Origin: Mycolicibacterium arabiense
GTDB taxonomy: Bacteria > Actinomycetota > Actinomycetes > Mycobacteriales > Mycobacteriaceae
Assembly: GCF_010731815.2 (NCBI RefSeq)
Contig: NZ_AP022593.1
Location: forward strand, 62,001 to 126,000
DNA length: 64,000 nucleotides
Reading direction: 5' to 3'
In this document: positions 27,172-37,654 of the stretch, in pieces
How the letters are laid out: every line of letters begins with the position of its first letter
Position numbering within the stretch: the first letter of the stretch is position 1
The notes under the pieces: model-generated
Seen by the model: the letters and a program-made list of their open reading frames with translations, nothing else
What the model was told of the DNA's origin: nothing
Databases searched by the model: none
Program-made: the position numbers and the translations under genes

Positions 27172-28692
27172 TCAGCCGCGGGCGGCGACGTCCTCGATGA
27201 CCGCGAACATGGTGCGAACTGGCACGCCGGTGCCGCCCTTGCCCGTGTAGCCCCAGGGGCCGCCGGTGTTGTACGCCGGGCCCGCAATGTCGACGTGCGC
27301 CCACTCGACGCCCTCGGCGACGAACTCGCGCAGGTACACCCCGGCGACCAGCATGCCCGCGAAGCGCGAACCGCTGACGTTGGCCAGATCGGCCACCGTC
27401 GACTTCAGGTCGTCCTTGAGTTCCTCGGGCAGCGGCATCGGCCAGCCGTTCTCGCCGACCTCCTGGCTCAGCGCCGCAACCCGGTCGCGGAAGTCGTCGC
27501 TGCCCATCACGCCGGGCGTACGCGACCCCAGGGCGACGGTCTGCGCGCCGGTCAGCGTCGACGTCTCGATCAGGTAGTCGGGGTCGTCCTCGCAGGCACG
27601 CACGATTGCGTCGGCGAGGATCAGCCGACCCTCGGCGTCGGTGTTGAGCACCTCGACGGTGATGCCGCCGTACTGCGTCAGCACGTCACCGGGCCGCTGC
27701 GCCGTCGACGACGGCATGTTCTCCGCCATCGGGACCGTCGCGATGACGTCGACCGCCACCTTCTGCTTCGCGGCCAGCACGACGGTCGCGATCACGGCCG
27801 CGGCGCCACCCATGTCCGACGTCATCTGGTGCATGTTCAGCGCCGGCTTGATCGAGATGCCACCGGTGTCGAACGTGATGCCCTTGCCGACCAGAGCGAC
27901 TTTCTTCCTTGCGGTCTTTGCCTGCTGCTTCGCGCCGCGGTGGATCAGCCGCACCAACCGCGGCGGGCGCGACGAACCCTTCCCAACGCCGATGATGCCG
28001 CCGTACCCGGCCTTCTCCAGCGCCTTCTCGTCGAGCACCTCGACCTCGAGGCCTGCCGCCTTGCCCAGCGCCTTCGCGCGGTCGGCGAACTCGCCAGGGA
28101 AGAGGTGGCTCGGCGGGGTGTTGACGAAGTCGCGGGCCGTGGCAACCGCGGTCGCCACGTCGGTGCCGCGCGCGGCCTTCGCCTTCGCGTCCTTGGCCGT
28201 GGCCAGCGCCGTGATGCGGGAAAGTGCGGCGTCCTTGGGCGCGGTCTTGTCGCTGCGGAAATCGGTGAACCGGTAGGCGCCCAGGATCAGACCCTCGACG
28301 GCCGCCTCGGTGTCGATTTCGCTCAGCGTGGTCACCACCGACTCCGTGCCCGACAAGCTGCGGGCCGCGACACCGGACGCGCGACGGATCACGTCGGCGG
28401 GCCAGGAGTCGCGCGGCTTGCCCAACCCGACCGCCAGCACGCTCGCGACGGGGAGTGACTGTGCGACCACGCGAGTTGTCTGATCGGCCCCGCCCTTGGC
28501 GCCGAGGGCGGACAGCGCCGCTTCGATCTCGTCGACGGCCGCAGCATCCAGGAACGGCGTGGGCACCACCCGGGCGGCGTCGTCGTCACCGCTGACCACC
28601 GGGACGATCAGCACGGCCGAACCGACCCCGCGCTTGGGCAGGCCGGCGGCGACGGTGACGGTGGGGGACTGGTATCCGGGTGCGGTGCTCAC
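27172..28692 (-). CDS. pepB: Cytosol (leucyl) aminopeptidase
   Basis: An M17 family two-metal leucine aminopeptidase of 506 residues (Rv2213 equivalent) that removes N-terminal residues from peptides in the cytoplasm. The catalytic domain holds [11 protein letters not shown], the signature [12 protein letters not shown], and metal ligands in SDMGGAA. The N-terminal domain is less conserved. I placed the start at the GTG at 28692, giving a [11 protein letters not shown] terminus resembling the tuberculosis protein; a TTG at 28701 is the alternative. A TAGGGT hexamer 8 bases before that GTG suggests a nearly leaderless transcript from a promoter overlapping that of gcvT. Confidence 0.95.
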   Translation of the reverse strand: MSTAPGYQSPTVTVAAGLPKRGVGSAVLIVPVVSGDDDAARVVPTPFLDAAAVDEIEAALSALGAKGGADQTTRVVAQSLPVASVLAVGLGKPRDSWPADVIRRASGVAARSLSGTESVVTTLSEIDTEAAVEGLILGAYRFTDFRSDKTAPKDAALSRITALATAKDAKAKAARGTDVATAVATARDFVNTPPSHLFPGEFADRAKALGKAAGLEVEVLDEKALEKAGYGGIIGVGKGSSRPPRLVRLIHRGAKQQAKTARKKVALVGKGITFDTGGISIKPALNMHQMTSDMGGAAAVIATVVLAAKQKVAVDVIATVPMAENMPSSTAQRPGDVLTQYGGITVEVLNTDAEGRLILADAIVRACEDDPDYLIETSTLTGAQTVALGSRTPGVMGSDDFRDRVAALSQEVGENGWPMPLPEELKDDLKSTVADLANVSGSRFAGMLVAGVYLREFVAEGVEWAHVDIAGPAYNTGGPWGYTGKGGTGVPVRTMFAVIEDVAARG

Positions 28693-28700
28693 GGGGACCA

Positions 28701-28718
28701 ACCCTAGCTAGCTAGGCT
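28701..28718. promoter_or_regulatory. Overlapping divergent -10 boxes for pepB and gcvT
   Basis: The block contains CTAGCTAGCTAG (28704-28715). The plus-strand -10 TAGGCT (28713-28718) lies 6 bases before the gcvT GTG. The minus-strand -10 TAGGGT (complement of 28701-28706) lies 8 bases before the pepB GTG. The two -35 regions would fall inside the opposite promoter, so the promoters overlap completely. Confidence 0.55.
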
Positions 28719-28724
28719 GGTTCG

Positions 28725-29822
28725 GTGACCGACAACCTGCTGCAGGGCCCGCTCGAGGACCGTCACCGCGAACTCGGAGCGAGTTTCGCCGAGTTCGGGG
28801 GCTGGCTCATGCCGGTGTCCTACGCGGGCACCGTCACCGAGCACAACGCCACCCGCACCGCGGTCGGCCTATTCGACGTCAGCCACCTCGGCAAGGCACT
28901 CGTCAAGGGCCCCGGGGCGGTCGAGTTCCTCAACGCGGCCTTCACCAACGACCTGAACCGGATCGGGCCCGGTAAGGCGCAATACACGTTGTGCTGCAAC
29001 GACTCCGGCGGTGTGATCGACGACCTGATCGCCTACTACGTGTCCGACGACGAGGTGTTCCTGGTGCCCAACGCGGCGAACACCGCCGCCGTCGTCGCCG
29101 CACTGCAGGCCGCCGCCCCGGCCGACCTGACCATCACCGACGAGCACCGTTCGCGTGCTGTGCTCGCCGTACAGGGCCCGAAGTCGCCGGAGGTGGTCGC
29201 GGGGCTGGGCCTGCCCACCGACATGGACTACATGGGGTGGGCCGACGCCGAGTACGGGGGCGTTCCAGTCCGCGTCTGCCGGACCGGCTACACCGGCGAG
29301 CACGGCTACGAGCTGTTGCCCGAGTGGGACCGGGCCGGGGTCGTGTTCGACGCTCTGGTCGAGGGCGTGCGGACCGCGGGCGGCGAACTCGCGGGCCTCG
29401 GCGCCCGCGACACCCTGCGCACCGAGATGGGCTACGCGCTGCACGGCCACGAACTGACGCTCGACATCTCCCCGGTGCAGGCCCGCTGCGGCTGGGCGGT
29501 CGGCTGGAAGAAGGACGCCTTCTGGGGCCGCGACGCCCTGCTGGCCGAGAAGCAGGCCGGACCCAAGCGCGTGCTGCGCGGGCTCAAGGCCGTCGGCCGC
29601 GGTGTGCTGCGCTCGGGCATGACCGTCCTCGACGGTGACACCCCGGTGGGCATCACGACATCGGGAACGTTCTCTCCGACACTCAAAGTCGGCATCGCGC
29701 TCGCCCTCGTCGACACCGCGGCGGGAATGACCGACGGGCAGCGGGTCGCGGTGGACGTCCGCGGCCGCGCGCTCGAGTGCGAGGTCGTCGCACCGCCGTT
29801 CGTGGAAGCGAAAACTCGCTAG
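28725..29822 (+). CDS. gcvT: Glycine cleavage system T protein (aminomethyltransferase)
   Basis: A 365-residue T protein that releases ammonia from the aminomethyl-lipoyl H protein and loads the one-carbon unit onto tetrahydrofolate. The folate-binding motifs are present: [31 protein letters not shown] and [18 protein letters not shown]. The rest of the glycine cleavage system is not in this window. Its partner H protein needs lipoate, linking it to lipA/lipB nearby. The GTG start has a leaderless -10. Confidence 0.96.
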   Translation: MTDNLLQGPLEDRHRELGASFAEFGGWLMPVSYAGTVTEHNATRTAVGLFDVSHLGKALVKGPGAVEFLNAAFTNDLNRIGPGKAQYTLCCNDSGGVIDDLIAYYVSDDEVFLVPNAANTAAVVAALQAAAPADLTITDEHRSRAVLAVQGPKSPEVVAGLGLPTDMDYMGWADAEYGGVPVRVCRTGYTGEHGYELLPEWDRAGVVFDALVEGVRTAGGELAGLGARDTLRTEMGYALHGHELTLDISPVQARCGWAVGWKKDAFWGRDALLAEKQAGPKRVLRGLKAVGRGVLRSGMTVLDGDTPVGITTSGTFSPTLKVGIALALVDTAAGMTDGQRVAVDVRGRALECEVVAPPFVEAKTR

Positions 29823-29832
29823 CGCCGAGTTA

Positions 29833-29838
29833 TACAAT
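29833..29838 (+). promoter_or_regulatory. -10 hexamer of probable leaderless ilvE promoter
   Basis: TACAAT, within TATACAAT, followed by exactly six bases and the ATG at 29845. It is the best -10 match among the leaderless candidates in this window. Confidence 0.65.
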
Positions 29839-29844
29839 TCGTCC

Positions 29845-30948
29845 ATGACCGACGGCCACCTCGACTTCTCGCTTGCCCGAAACGCATCACCGGCAAGCGA
29901 CGAGGTACGTGCCGACATTCTGCGCGATCCCGGGTTCGGCCGGTTCCACACCGACCACATGGTCTCCATCGACTACAGCGACGGACGCTGGCACGACGCC
30001 AGGGTGCTGCCCTACGGCCCGATCGAACTGGACCCGTCGGCCGTCGTGCTGCACTACGCGCAGGAGGTCTTCGAAGGCCTCAAGGCCTACCGCTGGACGG
30101 ACGGCTCGATCGTGTCGTTCCGGCCCGAGGCCAGCGCCGCCCGGCTGCGGCGGTCCGCCCGCAGGCTCGCGATCCCCGAGCTGCCCGACGAGGTGTTCCT
30201 CGAGTCGCTGCGGCAGCTCATCGCCGTCGACGCCGACTGGGTGCCCGCAGCTGGCGGCGAGGAGTCGCTCTACCTGCGGCCGTTCATCGTCGCCACCGAA
30301 CCCGGACTGGGCGTGCGGCCCGCCAACCAGTACCGCTACCTTGTGATCGGCTCGCCGGCGGGCGCGTACTTCAAGGGCGGTGTCAAGCCGGTGTCGGTGT
30401 GGCTGTCCACCGAGTACGTGCGGGCCAGCCCCGGCGGCACCGGTGCTGCCAAGTTCGGCGGCAACTACGCGGCGTCGCTGCTCGCGCAGGCCGAGGCCAC
30501 CGACCACGGCTGCGACCAAGTGGTCTGGCTCGACGCCATCGAACGCCGGTACGTCGAGGAAATGGGTGGCATGAACCTGTTCTTCGTGTTCGGCAGCGGC
30601 GGGTCGGCGCGCCTGGTCACCCCCGAACTCAGCGGATCGCTGCTTCCCGGCATCACCCGAGATTCGTTGCTGCAGTTGGCGACTGACGCGGGCTTCGCCG
30701 TCGAGGAGCGCAAGATCGACGTCGACGAGTGGCAGAAGAAGGCCGCCGCCGGCGAGATCACCGAGGTGTTCGCCTGCGGTACCGCGGCCGTCATCACCCC
30801 GGTGTCGCACGTGAAGTCCGGCGACGGCGACTTCACGATCGCCGACGGCGAACCGGGTGAGGTCACCATGGCGTTGCGCGACACGCTGACCGGCATCCAG
30901 CGCGGCAAGTTCGCCGACACCCACGGCTGGATGACCCGGCTCGGATAG
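29845..30948 (+). CDS. ilvE: Branched-chain amino acid aminotransferase
   Basis: A class IV PLP-dependent aminotransferase of 367 residues that makes Leu, Ile and Val from their keto acids and, in mycobacteria, also recycles methionine. The PLP lysine is Lys203 in [24 protein letters not shown] and the C-terminal [14 protein letters not shown] are family signatures. The leaderless ATG is 22 bases after the gcvT stop. Its TAG stop forms part of the -10 of the next gene. Confidence 0.96.
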   Translation: MTDGHLDFSLARNASPASDEVRADILRDPGFGRFHTDHMVSIDYSDGRWHDARVLPYGPIELDPSAVVLHYAQEVFEGLKAYRWTDGSIVSFRPEASAARLRRSARRLAIPELPDEVFLESLRQLIAVDADWVPAAGGEESLYLRPFIVATEPGLGVRPANQYRYLVIGSPAGAYFKGGVKPVSVWLSTEYVRASPGGTGAAKFGGNYAASLLAQAEATDHGCDQVVWLDAIERRYVEEMGGMNLFFVFGSGGSARLVTPELSGSLLPGITRDSLLQLATDAGFAVEERKIDVDEWQKKAAAGEITEVFACGTAAVITPVSHVKSGDGDFTIADGEPGEVTMALRDTLTGIQRGKFADTHGWMTRLG

Positions 30949-30951
30949 GAT
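30946..30951 (+). promoter_or_regulatory. -10 hexamer for the riboswitch/SMR transcript
   Basis: TAGGAT overlaps the ilvE TAG stop codon. A start point about 7 bases on (near 30958) would place the riboswitch at the very 5' end of the message. Confidence 0.45.
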
Positions 30952-30972
30952 TGGGGCGTCCCCATCGGGACA

Positions 30973-31014
30973 CCGGACGAGCGGCACCGTACCCGGCCAG
31001 CGACAAGACGGCGC
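30973..31014 (+). promoter_or_regulatory. Guanidine-III riboswitch (ykkC-III)
   Basis: The sequence follows the known guanidine-III aptamer almost base for base: it opens CCGGACGAG, continues ACCGTACCCGG and closes ACAAGACGGCGC. CCGG (30973-30976) pairs with CCGG (30993-30996). GCACCGT (30984-30990) pairs with ACGGCGC (31008-31014) to form the pseudoknot, with one A-C mismatch. The pseudoknot ends three bases before the GGAGG ribosome-binding site (31018-31022) of the SMR gene, so control of translation initiation by guanidinium is expected. This class is known to precede SugE/Gdx exporters. Confidence 0.9.
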
Positions 31015-31028
31015 GTCGGAGGTCGACC

Positions 31029-31346
31029 GTGTCTTGGTTCGTGTTGTTCGTCTCTGGTGTCCTCGAGGCCTGCTGGGCCGTGGCGCTCGGCAAGTCCGAG
31101 GGCTTCACCCGCCTCGGCCCGTCCATCGTGTTCGGCGTCGCCGTGGTGCTGTCGATGATCGGGCTGGCCTACGCCATGCGCGAACTGCCCGTGGCGACCA
31201 GCTACGTGGTGTGGGTGGGCATCGGCGCGGTGCTGACCGCGGCGTATTCGTTCATCAGCGGTGACGAAGCCGTGTCGGTGGCCAAGGTGGCGCTGATCGG
31301 GCTCATCACCGCCTCGGTCATCGGGCTCAAGCTGCTGCACGGCTGA
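31029..31346 (+). CDS. SMR-family guanidinium exporter (SugE/Gdx type)
   Basis: A 105-residue, four-helix small multidrug resistance protein that works as an antiparallel dimer exchanging protons for cation. The essential helix-one glutamate is Glu13 with Trp16 (GVLEACWA), as in Gdx proteins; helix two and three motifs (YAMRELPVATSYVVWVGIGAV) fit the SugE branch better than EmrE. The guanidine-III riboswitch directly upstream argues strongly that guanidinium is the physiological substrate. The GTG at 31029, 6 bases after GGAGG, gives the standard 105-residue length. Confidence 0.93.
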   Translation: MSWFVLFVSGVLEACWAVALGKSEGFTRLGPSIVFGVAVVLSMIGLAYAMRELPVATSYVVWVGIGAVLTAAYSFISGDEAVSVAKVALIGLITASVIGLKLLHG

Positions 31347-31350
31347 GCGC

Positions 31351-32076
31351 TCAGCCGACCGCCATCCCCAGTGCCCCGACGGTCGTCGTGATCTCGACGG
31401 CCGCGCCGAGGACGTCGCCGGTGACGCCGCCGAACCGTCGGACGCAGTGCGCGACCAGCAGTGCGGCGACGGCCAGCGCGAGCACGACGGCCACCGGACC
31501 CTGCCACGGCCGCGGGGTCGCGAATGCGCCGGCCGCCACCACCGCGAGAACCCACGCCGCCACCACCCACGGCGGCTGCGTGCCCGCCACCGCGCCGCCC
31601 AGCGTGCTGCCCGGCGCGGCAGGCACGCCGCGACGGCAGGCCACGACGACGGCCACCCGGCCCGCGGTGACCGCCACCACGACGGCGAGCGCCCCGGACG
31701 CCGAGAACGCGAACCCCTGCAGCGCGACGACGACCACGATCGCCGCCACGCCGAATGGACCCGCCGTGCCGTCGCGCATCACCGCGAGCGCGCGTTCCGG
31801 CGGCCCGTAGCACCCGAGCCCGTCGGTCGTGTCGGACAGCCCGTCCACGTGCAGACCGCGGGTGACCAGCAGCAGCGTGGCCACCGCGAGAAAGCCGGTC
31901 AGCGGACTGCCCACGCCGAAGGCCTGGCCCGCCAGCCACACGACGCCCGCGGCGAGCGCACCCAGGGCGGCACCGGCCACCGGCAGGGCGGTCAGCGCGC
32001 CCCTGCCGAACGGGCCCTTCGAGCGGATCGGCAGCACCGTCGCGAACGTCAGCGCCGACGCCAGCGAGGAGATCAC
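31351..32076 (-). CDS. cobS: Adenosylcobinamide-GDP ribazoletransferase (cobalamin synthase)
   Basis: Integral membrane enzyme of 241 residues that joins adenosylcobinamide-GDP to alpha-ribazole in the last stage of vitamin B12 assembly. Several hydrophobic helices are visible. The family signature is [16 protein letters not shown], followed by [11 protein letters not shown] with conserved acidic residues for metal. The GTG start overlaps the cobT stop (GTGA). It is convergent with the SMR gene, 4 bases apart. Equivalent to Rv2208. Confidence 0.95.
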   Translation of the reverse strand: MISSLASALTFATVLPIRSKGPFGRGALTALPVAGAALGALAAGVVWLAGQAFGVGSPLTGFLAVATLLLVTRGLHVDGLSDTTDGLGCYGPPERALAVMRDGTAGPFGVAAIVVVVALQGFAFSASGALAVVVAVTAGRVAVVVACRRGVPAAPGSTLGGAVAGTQPPWVVAAWVLAVVAAGAFATPRPWQGPVAVVLALAVAALLVAHCVRRFGGVTGDVLGAAVEITTTVGALGMAVG

Positions 32077-33125
32077 GGTTCGGCGCGGTCGCTCACGGCG
32101 GCCTCGGAGAACGTGGCCATCGACGCCAGCGTGCCCACCGCCGCCCGCAGCACCGAGAGCGCGACGGTCGCGCCGGTGCCCTCGCCCAGACGCATGCCGA
32201 GATCCACGATCGGCTCGAGTCCGAGTCGCTGCAGTGCCAGCGTGTGCGCGGGTTCGGTGGAGCGGTGCCCGGCCTGCCACCACAGCCGCGCGCCGGGGGC
32301 CATGCGTTCTGCGGTCAACGCGGCCGCTCCCACCACGACGCCGTCGAGCAGCACGGGCGTGCGCCGCGTGGCCGCTTGAGCCAGGAACCCGGCCATGGCG
32401 GCCAGGTCGGCACCACCGCAGATGCGAAGCAGCGCAACGGGATCGGTCATCGACGGTCGCGCGCGGAACAGCGCGTCGCGGATCGCGGCGGTCTTGCGGG
32501 CCCAGCCGGCGTCGTCGACGCCGGTGCCGCGACCGACGACCGCGACGGGTTCGGCATCGGTCAGGGCCGCGATCAACGTCGTCGCGGGGGTGGTGTTCCC
32601 GATGCCCATGTCGCCCGCGATCAGCAGGTCGGCGCCGGCGTCGACCTCCTCGTCGGCCACGTCGCGGCCGGCCTGGATCGCGGCGTCGACCTCCTCGGCC
32701 GTCAACGCGTCCTCGACGGCGATGTTGCCGCTCCCGCGGCGCACCCGGTGGGCGCCGATCGCAGGCGACAACGGGCTGTCGGAGTCGACCGCGACGTCCA
32801 CCACCCGCACGCCGGCACCCGCCAGCTCGGCCAGCACGTTGATCGCCGCGCCACCGGCATCGAAGTTCGCGACCATCTGCGCGGTGACCTCGGCAGGGAA
32901 CGCCGAGACGCCCGCGGCGGTCACGCCGTGATCGCCGGCGAACACGACGACCCGCGCGCGTTCGAACTGCCGGGGCGGGCAGGCTTCCTGGCACGACGCA
33001 ACCCACACCGAGAGGTCCTCGAGTCGGCCGAGCGACCCCGGGGGTTTGGTCAGCGTGGCCTGGCGGGCGCGCGCCGCGGCGGCCACCTCGGCGTCCGGCG
33101 CCGGGATGGAGGCGAAAGCGCTCAC
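32073..33125 (-). CDS. cobT: Nicotinate-nucleotide--dimethylbenzimidazole phosphoribosyltransferase
   Basis: CobT activates the lower ligand 5,6-dimethylbenzimidazole to alpha-ribazole phosphate. The 350-residue protein has [12 protein letters not shown] near the N terminus, VFAGDHGV, the MGIGNTT motif and the C-terminal MRLGEGTGA with the catalytic glutamate region. The GTG start overlaps the cobU stop by four bases and the end overlaps cobS by four, so the three are tightly coupled. Equivalent to Rv2207. Confidence 0.96.
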   Translation of the reverse strand: MSAFASIPAPDAEVAAAARARQATLTKPPGSLGRLEDLSVWVASCQEACPPRQFERARVVVFAGDHGVTAAGVSAFPAEVTAQMVANFDAGGAAINVLAELAGAGVRVVDVAVDSDSPLSPAIGAHRVRRGSGNIAVEDALTAEEVDAAIQAGRDVADEEVDAGADLLIAGDMGIGNTTPATTLIAALTDAEPVAVVGRGTGVDDAGWARKTAAIRDALFRARPSMTDPVALLRICGGADLAAMAGFLAQAATRRTPVLLDGVVVGAAALTAERMAPGARLWWQAGHRSTEPAHTLALQRLGLEPIVDLGMRLGEGTGATVALSVLRAAVGTLASMATFSEAAVSDRAEP

Positions 33126-33661
33126 GCGGGTTCCTTCACCGTGACCGGCTGACCGGCCACGACCAGCACGACGCGGTCGCACGCGCGAGCCAGGCGCTGG
33201 TTCAGCGTGCCGAGGGCGTCGGTGAACAGCCGCCCCGACTCCGTCGCAGGCACCACGGTCAAACCCACTTCCGGGCTCACCAGCGCCAGCGGGGACCGGA
33301 AGGCGCCGACCGCATCCACCAGGTCGTCGACGTCGGCGTCGAGTGCGCCGGTGTCACCCGTCCACGCCTCGTGGCGGTCGAGTGCCGAGACCAGCCAGCC
33401 ACCGACGTCGTCGACGAGTGTCGGCACGGTCGGCTCGCCACGCAATCCTCCTGCTACGTCGGCGGTTTCGACGGTGGTCCAGGTCGTGGGTCGACGCAGT
33501 TGGTGTGCGGCCACTCGGGCCGACCAATCCGCGTCGTCGGTCCGCAGCGCCCCGGTGGCCACGTAGCGGACCGGCTGCTGCTCGCCTGCCGCCGTCGCGA
33601 TCTCCGATTCGGCATACGCCGACTTGCCCGACCGGATGCCGCCGAGCACCAGAACCCGCAC
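33122..33661 (-). CDS. cobU: Adenosylcobinamide kinase/guanylyltransferase
   Basis: A 179-residue bifunctional enzyme that phosphorylates and then guanylylates adenosylcobinamide, feeding CobS. The P-loop is [12 protein letters not shown] at the N terminus; RYVATG and VDDVGGWL (Walker B region) follow. In M. tuberculosis, as I recall, cobU lies elsewhere (Rv0254c), while here it heads the cobTS pair. The GTG at 33661 places the P-loop at the usual distance from the start; it is 5 bases after the DUF3043 gene. Confidence 0.94.
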   Translation of the reverse strand: MRVLVLGGIRSGKSAYAESEIATAAGEQQPVRYVATGALRTDDADWSARVAAHQLRRPTTWTTVETADVAGGLRGEPTVPTLVDDVGGWLVSALDRHEAWTGDTGALDADVDDLVDAVGAFRSPLALVSPEVGLTVVPATESGRLFTDALGTLNQRLARACDRVVLVVAGQPVTVKEPA

Positions 33662-33666
33662 CGCGG

Positions 33667-34341
33667 TCAGGCGATCTTGTCGCCGCGGTTGACCATGGGG
33701 CGCGGCGCCCGCATCCGACGGATCTGCGACGCACGGCTGGCCGCGTAGAAGCCGAGCTTCCAACCACTTTCGACGTTGTCCGGGAACTTCGCGTCGACCA
33801 GCTTGTTGACGCGTCGGCCCACGACGAAACCGTCGATGACCATGATGACGACCAGGACCAGCATCGCCGGCGACACCAGCTTCTGCACCTCGACCGAGGG
33901 AATGGACAGCATCACGAAGATCAAGCCCAGCGCCGCGGGCATGAACAGCCCGAGCACGTTGCGGCGGGCATCGACGACGTCACGCGCCAGGCGGCGGACC
34001 GGACCCTTGTCGCGGGGGAGGAGGTAGGCCTCGTCGCCGGACATCATCTTCTCGCGGCGCTCGGACATGGCGGAGCGGCGAGCGGCCTTCTCGGCGCGAC
34101 GCTCCTCCTTGCTGAGCTTGGGGCCGCCGATCTCCTTGCGGCGCTTCCTGGCCTCGGCCGAGGTCATCGGCGCAGGCGCCACGGGTCCACGCCGACGGCT
34201 GGCCTCGTTGCGCTTCGGCGTCGGCTTGCCCTTGGGCGGCGTGATGCGGGGGTCGCCCGGCACCTGCGAAGCGGTCGACGCGTCGACCGGTTCCGGCTGC
34301 TCCGGCGCAGGGTTGTCCTTCTTGCGGCCCAACAGATTCAC
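33667..34341 (-). CDS. DUF3043 membrane protein (Rv2206 homologue)
   Basis: A 224-residue protein of unknown function conserved in actinobacteria. The N-terminal half is cytoplasmic and strongly charged (repeated Arg/Lys/Glu, including SKEERRAEKAARRSAMSERR). DEAYLLPRDKGPVRRLARDVVDARRN is the most characteristic stretch, followed by two helices around residues 125-170 and a basic C terminus. It is 5 bases upstream of cobU and probably co-transcribed, though no cobalamin role is known. Confidence 0.85.
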   Translation of the reverse strand: MNLLGRKKDNPAPEQPEPVDASTASQVPGDPRITPPKGKPTPKRNEASRRRGPVAPAPMTSAEARKRRKEIGGPKLSKEERRAEKAARRSAMSERREKMMSGDEAYLLPRDKGPVRRLARDVVDARRNVLGLFMPAALGLIFVMLSIPSVEVQKLVSPAMLVLVVIMVIDGFVVGRRVNKLVDAKFPDNVESGWKLGFYAASRASQIRRMRAPRPMVNRGDKIA

Positions 34342-34386
34342 GTCAGCAAGGTTACTTCAGCCAATGCGCCGCCGGTCCGGGAGCCT

Positions 34387-34392
34387 TAACCT
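34387..34392 (+). promoter_or_regulatory. -10 hexamer of probable leaderless glycerate kinase promoter
   Basis: TAACCT followed by six bases and the ATG at 34399. Confidence 0.55.
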
Positions 34393-34398
34393 GCTGGC

Positions 34399-35481
34399 AT
34401 GACGTCATCGGCCCTGCGCGTCCTGGTCGCCCCGGACTGCTTCGGCGACAGCCTCACCGCGGTCGAGGCCGCCACCGCGATCGCGCGGGGCTGGGGTTCG
34501 GCCCGGCCCTCCGATCAGCTGGTGTCGGCGCCCCAGTCCGACGGCGGACCCGGCTTCGTCGACGTGCTGGCCAGTCGGCTCGGCGGTCTGCGCACCGCCG
34601 AGGTCAGCGGCCCGCTGAGCGACGACGTCACCGCACAGTGGGTGTTCGACGAGGCGAGCGGCACCGCATACGTCGAGTGCGCGCAGGCCTGCGGTCTCGC
34701 GCTGCTCGGCGGACCACCCACCGTGGACACCGCACTCGCCGCGCACAGCAGGGGAGTCGGGCAGCTCGTCGACGCCGCGATCACCGCGGGTGCCACGCGC
34801 ATCGTCGTGGGCCTCGGCGGCAGCGGCTGCACCGACGGGGGCCGGGGCCTGGTCGACGCACTCGGCGGGCTGTCGACCGCCCGCGACCGGGTGGCCGGCA
34901 TCGAGCTGATCGCCGCCACCGACGTCGAACACCCGTTGCTCGGGCCGATGGGCGCGGCCGCGGTGTTCGGACCCCAGAAGGGCGCCGATCCCGACACCGT
35001 GGCGGTCCTCGAGCGTCGACTCGCCGACTGGGCCACCGAGTTGAATGCCATCGCAGGCCGGGACGTGGCCGTCGAGGCGGGCGCAGGCGCCGCCGGAGGA
35101 CTGGGCGCGGCCCTGCTGGCGCTGGGCGCCAGACGCGCATCCGGGGCGGCGGTGATCGCCGACTTCACCGGCCTCGCCGACGACGTGGCCGCCGCCGACC
35201 TCGTCATCACCGGCGAAGGCCGCTTCGACGACCAGTCACTGCACGGCAAGGTCGTCAGTGCGCTGACCGGGATGGCCGACCCCGCCCGCACCGAGGTGCT
35301 GGTGCTGGCAGGCCAGGTCACGCTGACCGCCGAGGAACTCGCTGCCGCAGGGGTGGGCGCCGCGCGCTCGATCACCGACTTCGCCGGGTCCGTGGAGCGG
35401 GCCATCGACGATGCGGCCAACCAGCTCGAGGGCCTGGCCCGGGCAACGGCCGCAGAACGGGACGCGACTGGCGGGGAATAG
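34399..35481 (+). CDS. Glycerate kinase (GK1 family)
   Basis: A 360-residue glycerate kinase of the GarK/GlxK fold, phosphorylating D-glycerate for entry into glycolysis. The N terminus [18 protein letters not shown] matches the usual PDSFKGSLSA motif. [30 protein letters not shown] and the C-terminal [16 protein letters not shown] are diagnostic. It is the Rv2205c equivalent. No other glycerate-pathway gene is nearby. Confidence 0.92.
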   Translation: MTSSALRVLVAPDCFGDSLTAVEAATAIARGWGSARPSDQLVSAPQSDGGPGFVDVLASRLGGLRTAEVSGPLSDDVTAQWVFDEASGTAYVECAQACGLALLGGPPTVDTALAAHSRGVGQLVDAAITAGATRIVVGLGGSGCTDGGRGLVDALGGLSTARDRVAGIELIAATDVEHPLLGPMGAAAVFGPQKGADPDTVAVLERRLADWATELNAIAGRDVAVEAGAGAAGGLGAALLALGARRASGAAVIADFTGLADDVAAADLVITGEGRFDDQSLHGKVVSALTGMADPARTEVLVLAGQVTLTAEELAAAGVGAARSITDFAGSVERAIDDAANQLEGLARATAAERDATGGE

Positions 35482-35539
35482 CGGTCCGAGGAGGTACCGT
35501 TGAAGAAGACTGACGCATGACGATGCACAGGGAGATGCA

Positions 35540-35896
35540 ATGACTGTTCAGAACGAAACCGCCACGACGACCCACGGTGCGACCCTGACCGACGCCGCGG
35601 CAGCCAAGGCGAAGGCGCTGCTGGACCAGGAGGGTCGCGACGACCTCGCGCTGCGCATCGCCGTGCAGCCGGGCGGCTGCGCCGGCCTGCGCTACAACCT
35701 GTTCTTCGACGACCGCACGCTCGACGGCGACCTGACCACCGAGTTCGGTGGCGTCGGCTTGACCGTCGACCGGATGAGCGCCCCCTACATCCAGGGTGCG
35801 GTGATCGACTTCGTCGACACCATCGAGAAGCAGGGCTTCACGATCGACAACCCGAACGCCACGGGCTCCTGCGCCTGCGGCGATTCGTTCAACTGA
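35540..35896 (+). CDS. erpA: Iron-sulfur cluster insertion protein (ErpA/HesB type)
   Basis: An A-type iron-sulfur carrier of 118 residues that delivers clusters to apoproteins. The three conserved cysteines are Cys47 (GGCAGLRY), Cys111 and Cys113 (SCACGDSF). It is equivalent to Rv2204c. LipA, which must rebuild an iron-sulfur cluster each turnover, and the Rieske protein QcrA are possible clients in this window. Start: ATG with an AGGGAGA site 7 bases before it. A strong hairpin terminator follows. Confidence 0.93.
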   Translation: MTVQNETATTTHGATLTDAAAAKAKALLDQEGRDDLALRIAVQPGGCAGLRYNLFFDDRTLDGDLTTEFGGVGLTVDRMSAPYIQGAVIDFVDTIEKQGFTIDNPNATGSCACGDSFN

Positions 35897-35912
35897 TCTG
35901 ATTCACCACCAG

Positions 35913-35939
35913 ACGGGCCAGTTCCTAGAACTGGCCCGT
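35913..35939. terminator. Bidirectional hairpin terminator
   Basis: Two perfect 12-base arms (ACGGGCCAGTTC and its complement) surround a three-base CTA loop, followed by TTCTT. The CTA loop is the stop codon of the minus-strand gene, so the hairpin is built partly from its last codons. It can end transcription from the ErpA side and, less clearly, from the other. Confidence 0.8.
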
Positions 35940-36554
35940 TCTTGGTAGGTAGGAGCAAACGAGCACGTCGTCGCCCTGGGTCAGGATCTGCGCGACGGCC
36001 TGACGCTCCGCGCCACCCGGCGTGCGCGCAGCCTCGACCTGCATGGTGAACAACACCTGGGCCTGATTCGGCGACCACGTCACGATGCGGTCGATCGACG
36101 AGACCTCGGCGCTCTTGTACTGCCTGCGGAACGCGTCGCTGGCGAGATTGGCCAGAGCCATGTCGGCCTGGCGGTCCTTGATCTCGTCGAACAGACCGCA
36201 CGACGCGTTGCGCGCAATGGTCTCGTCGTCGCCGTCGGTGAGCGCGTTGACGTAGTCCTGAATTGCCGACCTCGCGCGGTCCGGCGTCAACGCCGCGTCC
36301 GATGCGCCATCGTCGCGGCCGACGAGCAGCAGGCCCGCCACCACCGCGCCTATGACCGCGACGGCCAAGACGGCGAGGCCGATCCACTTGAGCGGGCGCC
36401 TGCGCTTCGGATAGGGGACCGGCGGCGGCAGCGCCCCGGGGTACGGCGACGGCACCTGCCCCGGGTAGCCCTGCGGAGGCGGCGGATAGAGGCCGCTGGG
36501 CGGCATCATCGGCTGCTGGGACGACGAATCGGGGTACGGGAATGGGCCGGCCAT
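35925..36554 (-). CDS. Proline-rich single-pass membrane protein (Rv2203 homologue)
   Basis: A 209-residue protein with a Pro/Tyr/Gly-rich cytoplasmic N terminus of about 50 residues, a basic patch (PKRRRPLKW), one transmembrane helix and an extracytoplasmic domain of about 125 residues. That domain begins with LTPDRARSAIQDYVNALTDGD, resembling the fold of small lipoprotein/DUF4878-like domains, and contains two cysteines (Cys118 and near 200) that could form a disulfide. Function unknown. It is divergent from adenosine kinase. Confidence 0.82.
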   Translation of the reverse strand: MAGPFPYPDSSSQQPMMPPSGLYPPPPQGYPGQVPSPYPGALPPPVPYPKRRRPLKWIGLAVLAVAVIGAVVAGLLLVGRDDGASDAALTPDRARSAIQDYVNALTDGDDETIARNASCGLFDEIKDRQADMALANLASDAFRRQYKSAEVSSIDRIVTWSPNQAQVLFTMQVEAARTPGGAERQAVAQILTQGDDVLVCSYLPRTGQF

Positions 36555-36621
36555 GACGTTGTTAGGCTAGCGCACCGACCTGCCCGCTCCAGGAAAGCAA
36601 TGCTCGCGCGGGTTTCCGTAG

Positions 36622-37632
<1,011 letters not shown>

Positions 37633-37654
37633 TCCGCGGGTTCGCCGTGGCGGC

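Noticed and set aside
28693..28724. Glycine riboswitch before gcvT
   Set aside because: The gap is 32 bases and holds only promoter elements.
33662..34398. Cobalamin riboswitch before the cobUTS genes
   Set aside because: The genes follow a coding DUF3043 gene at 5 bases, and its upstream gap is only 57 bases, too short for the aptamer.
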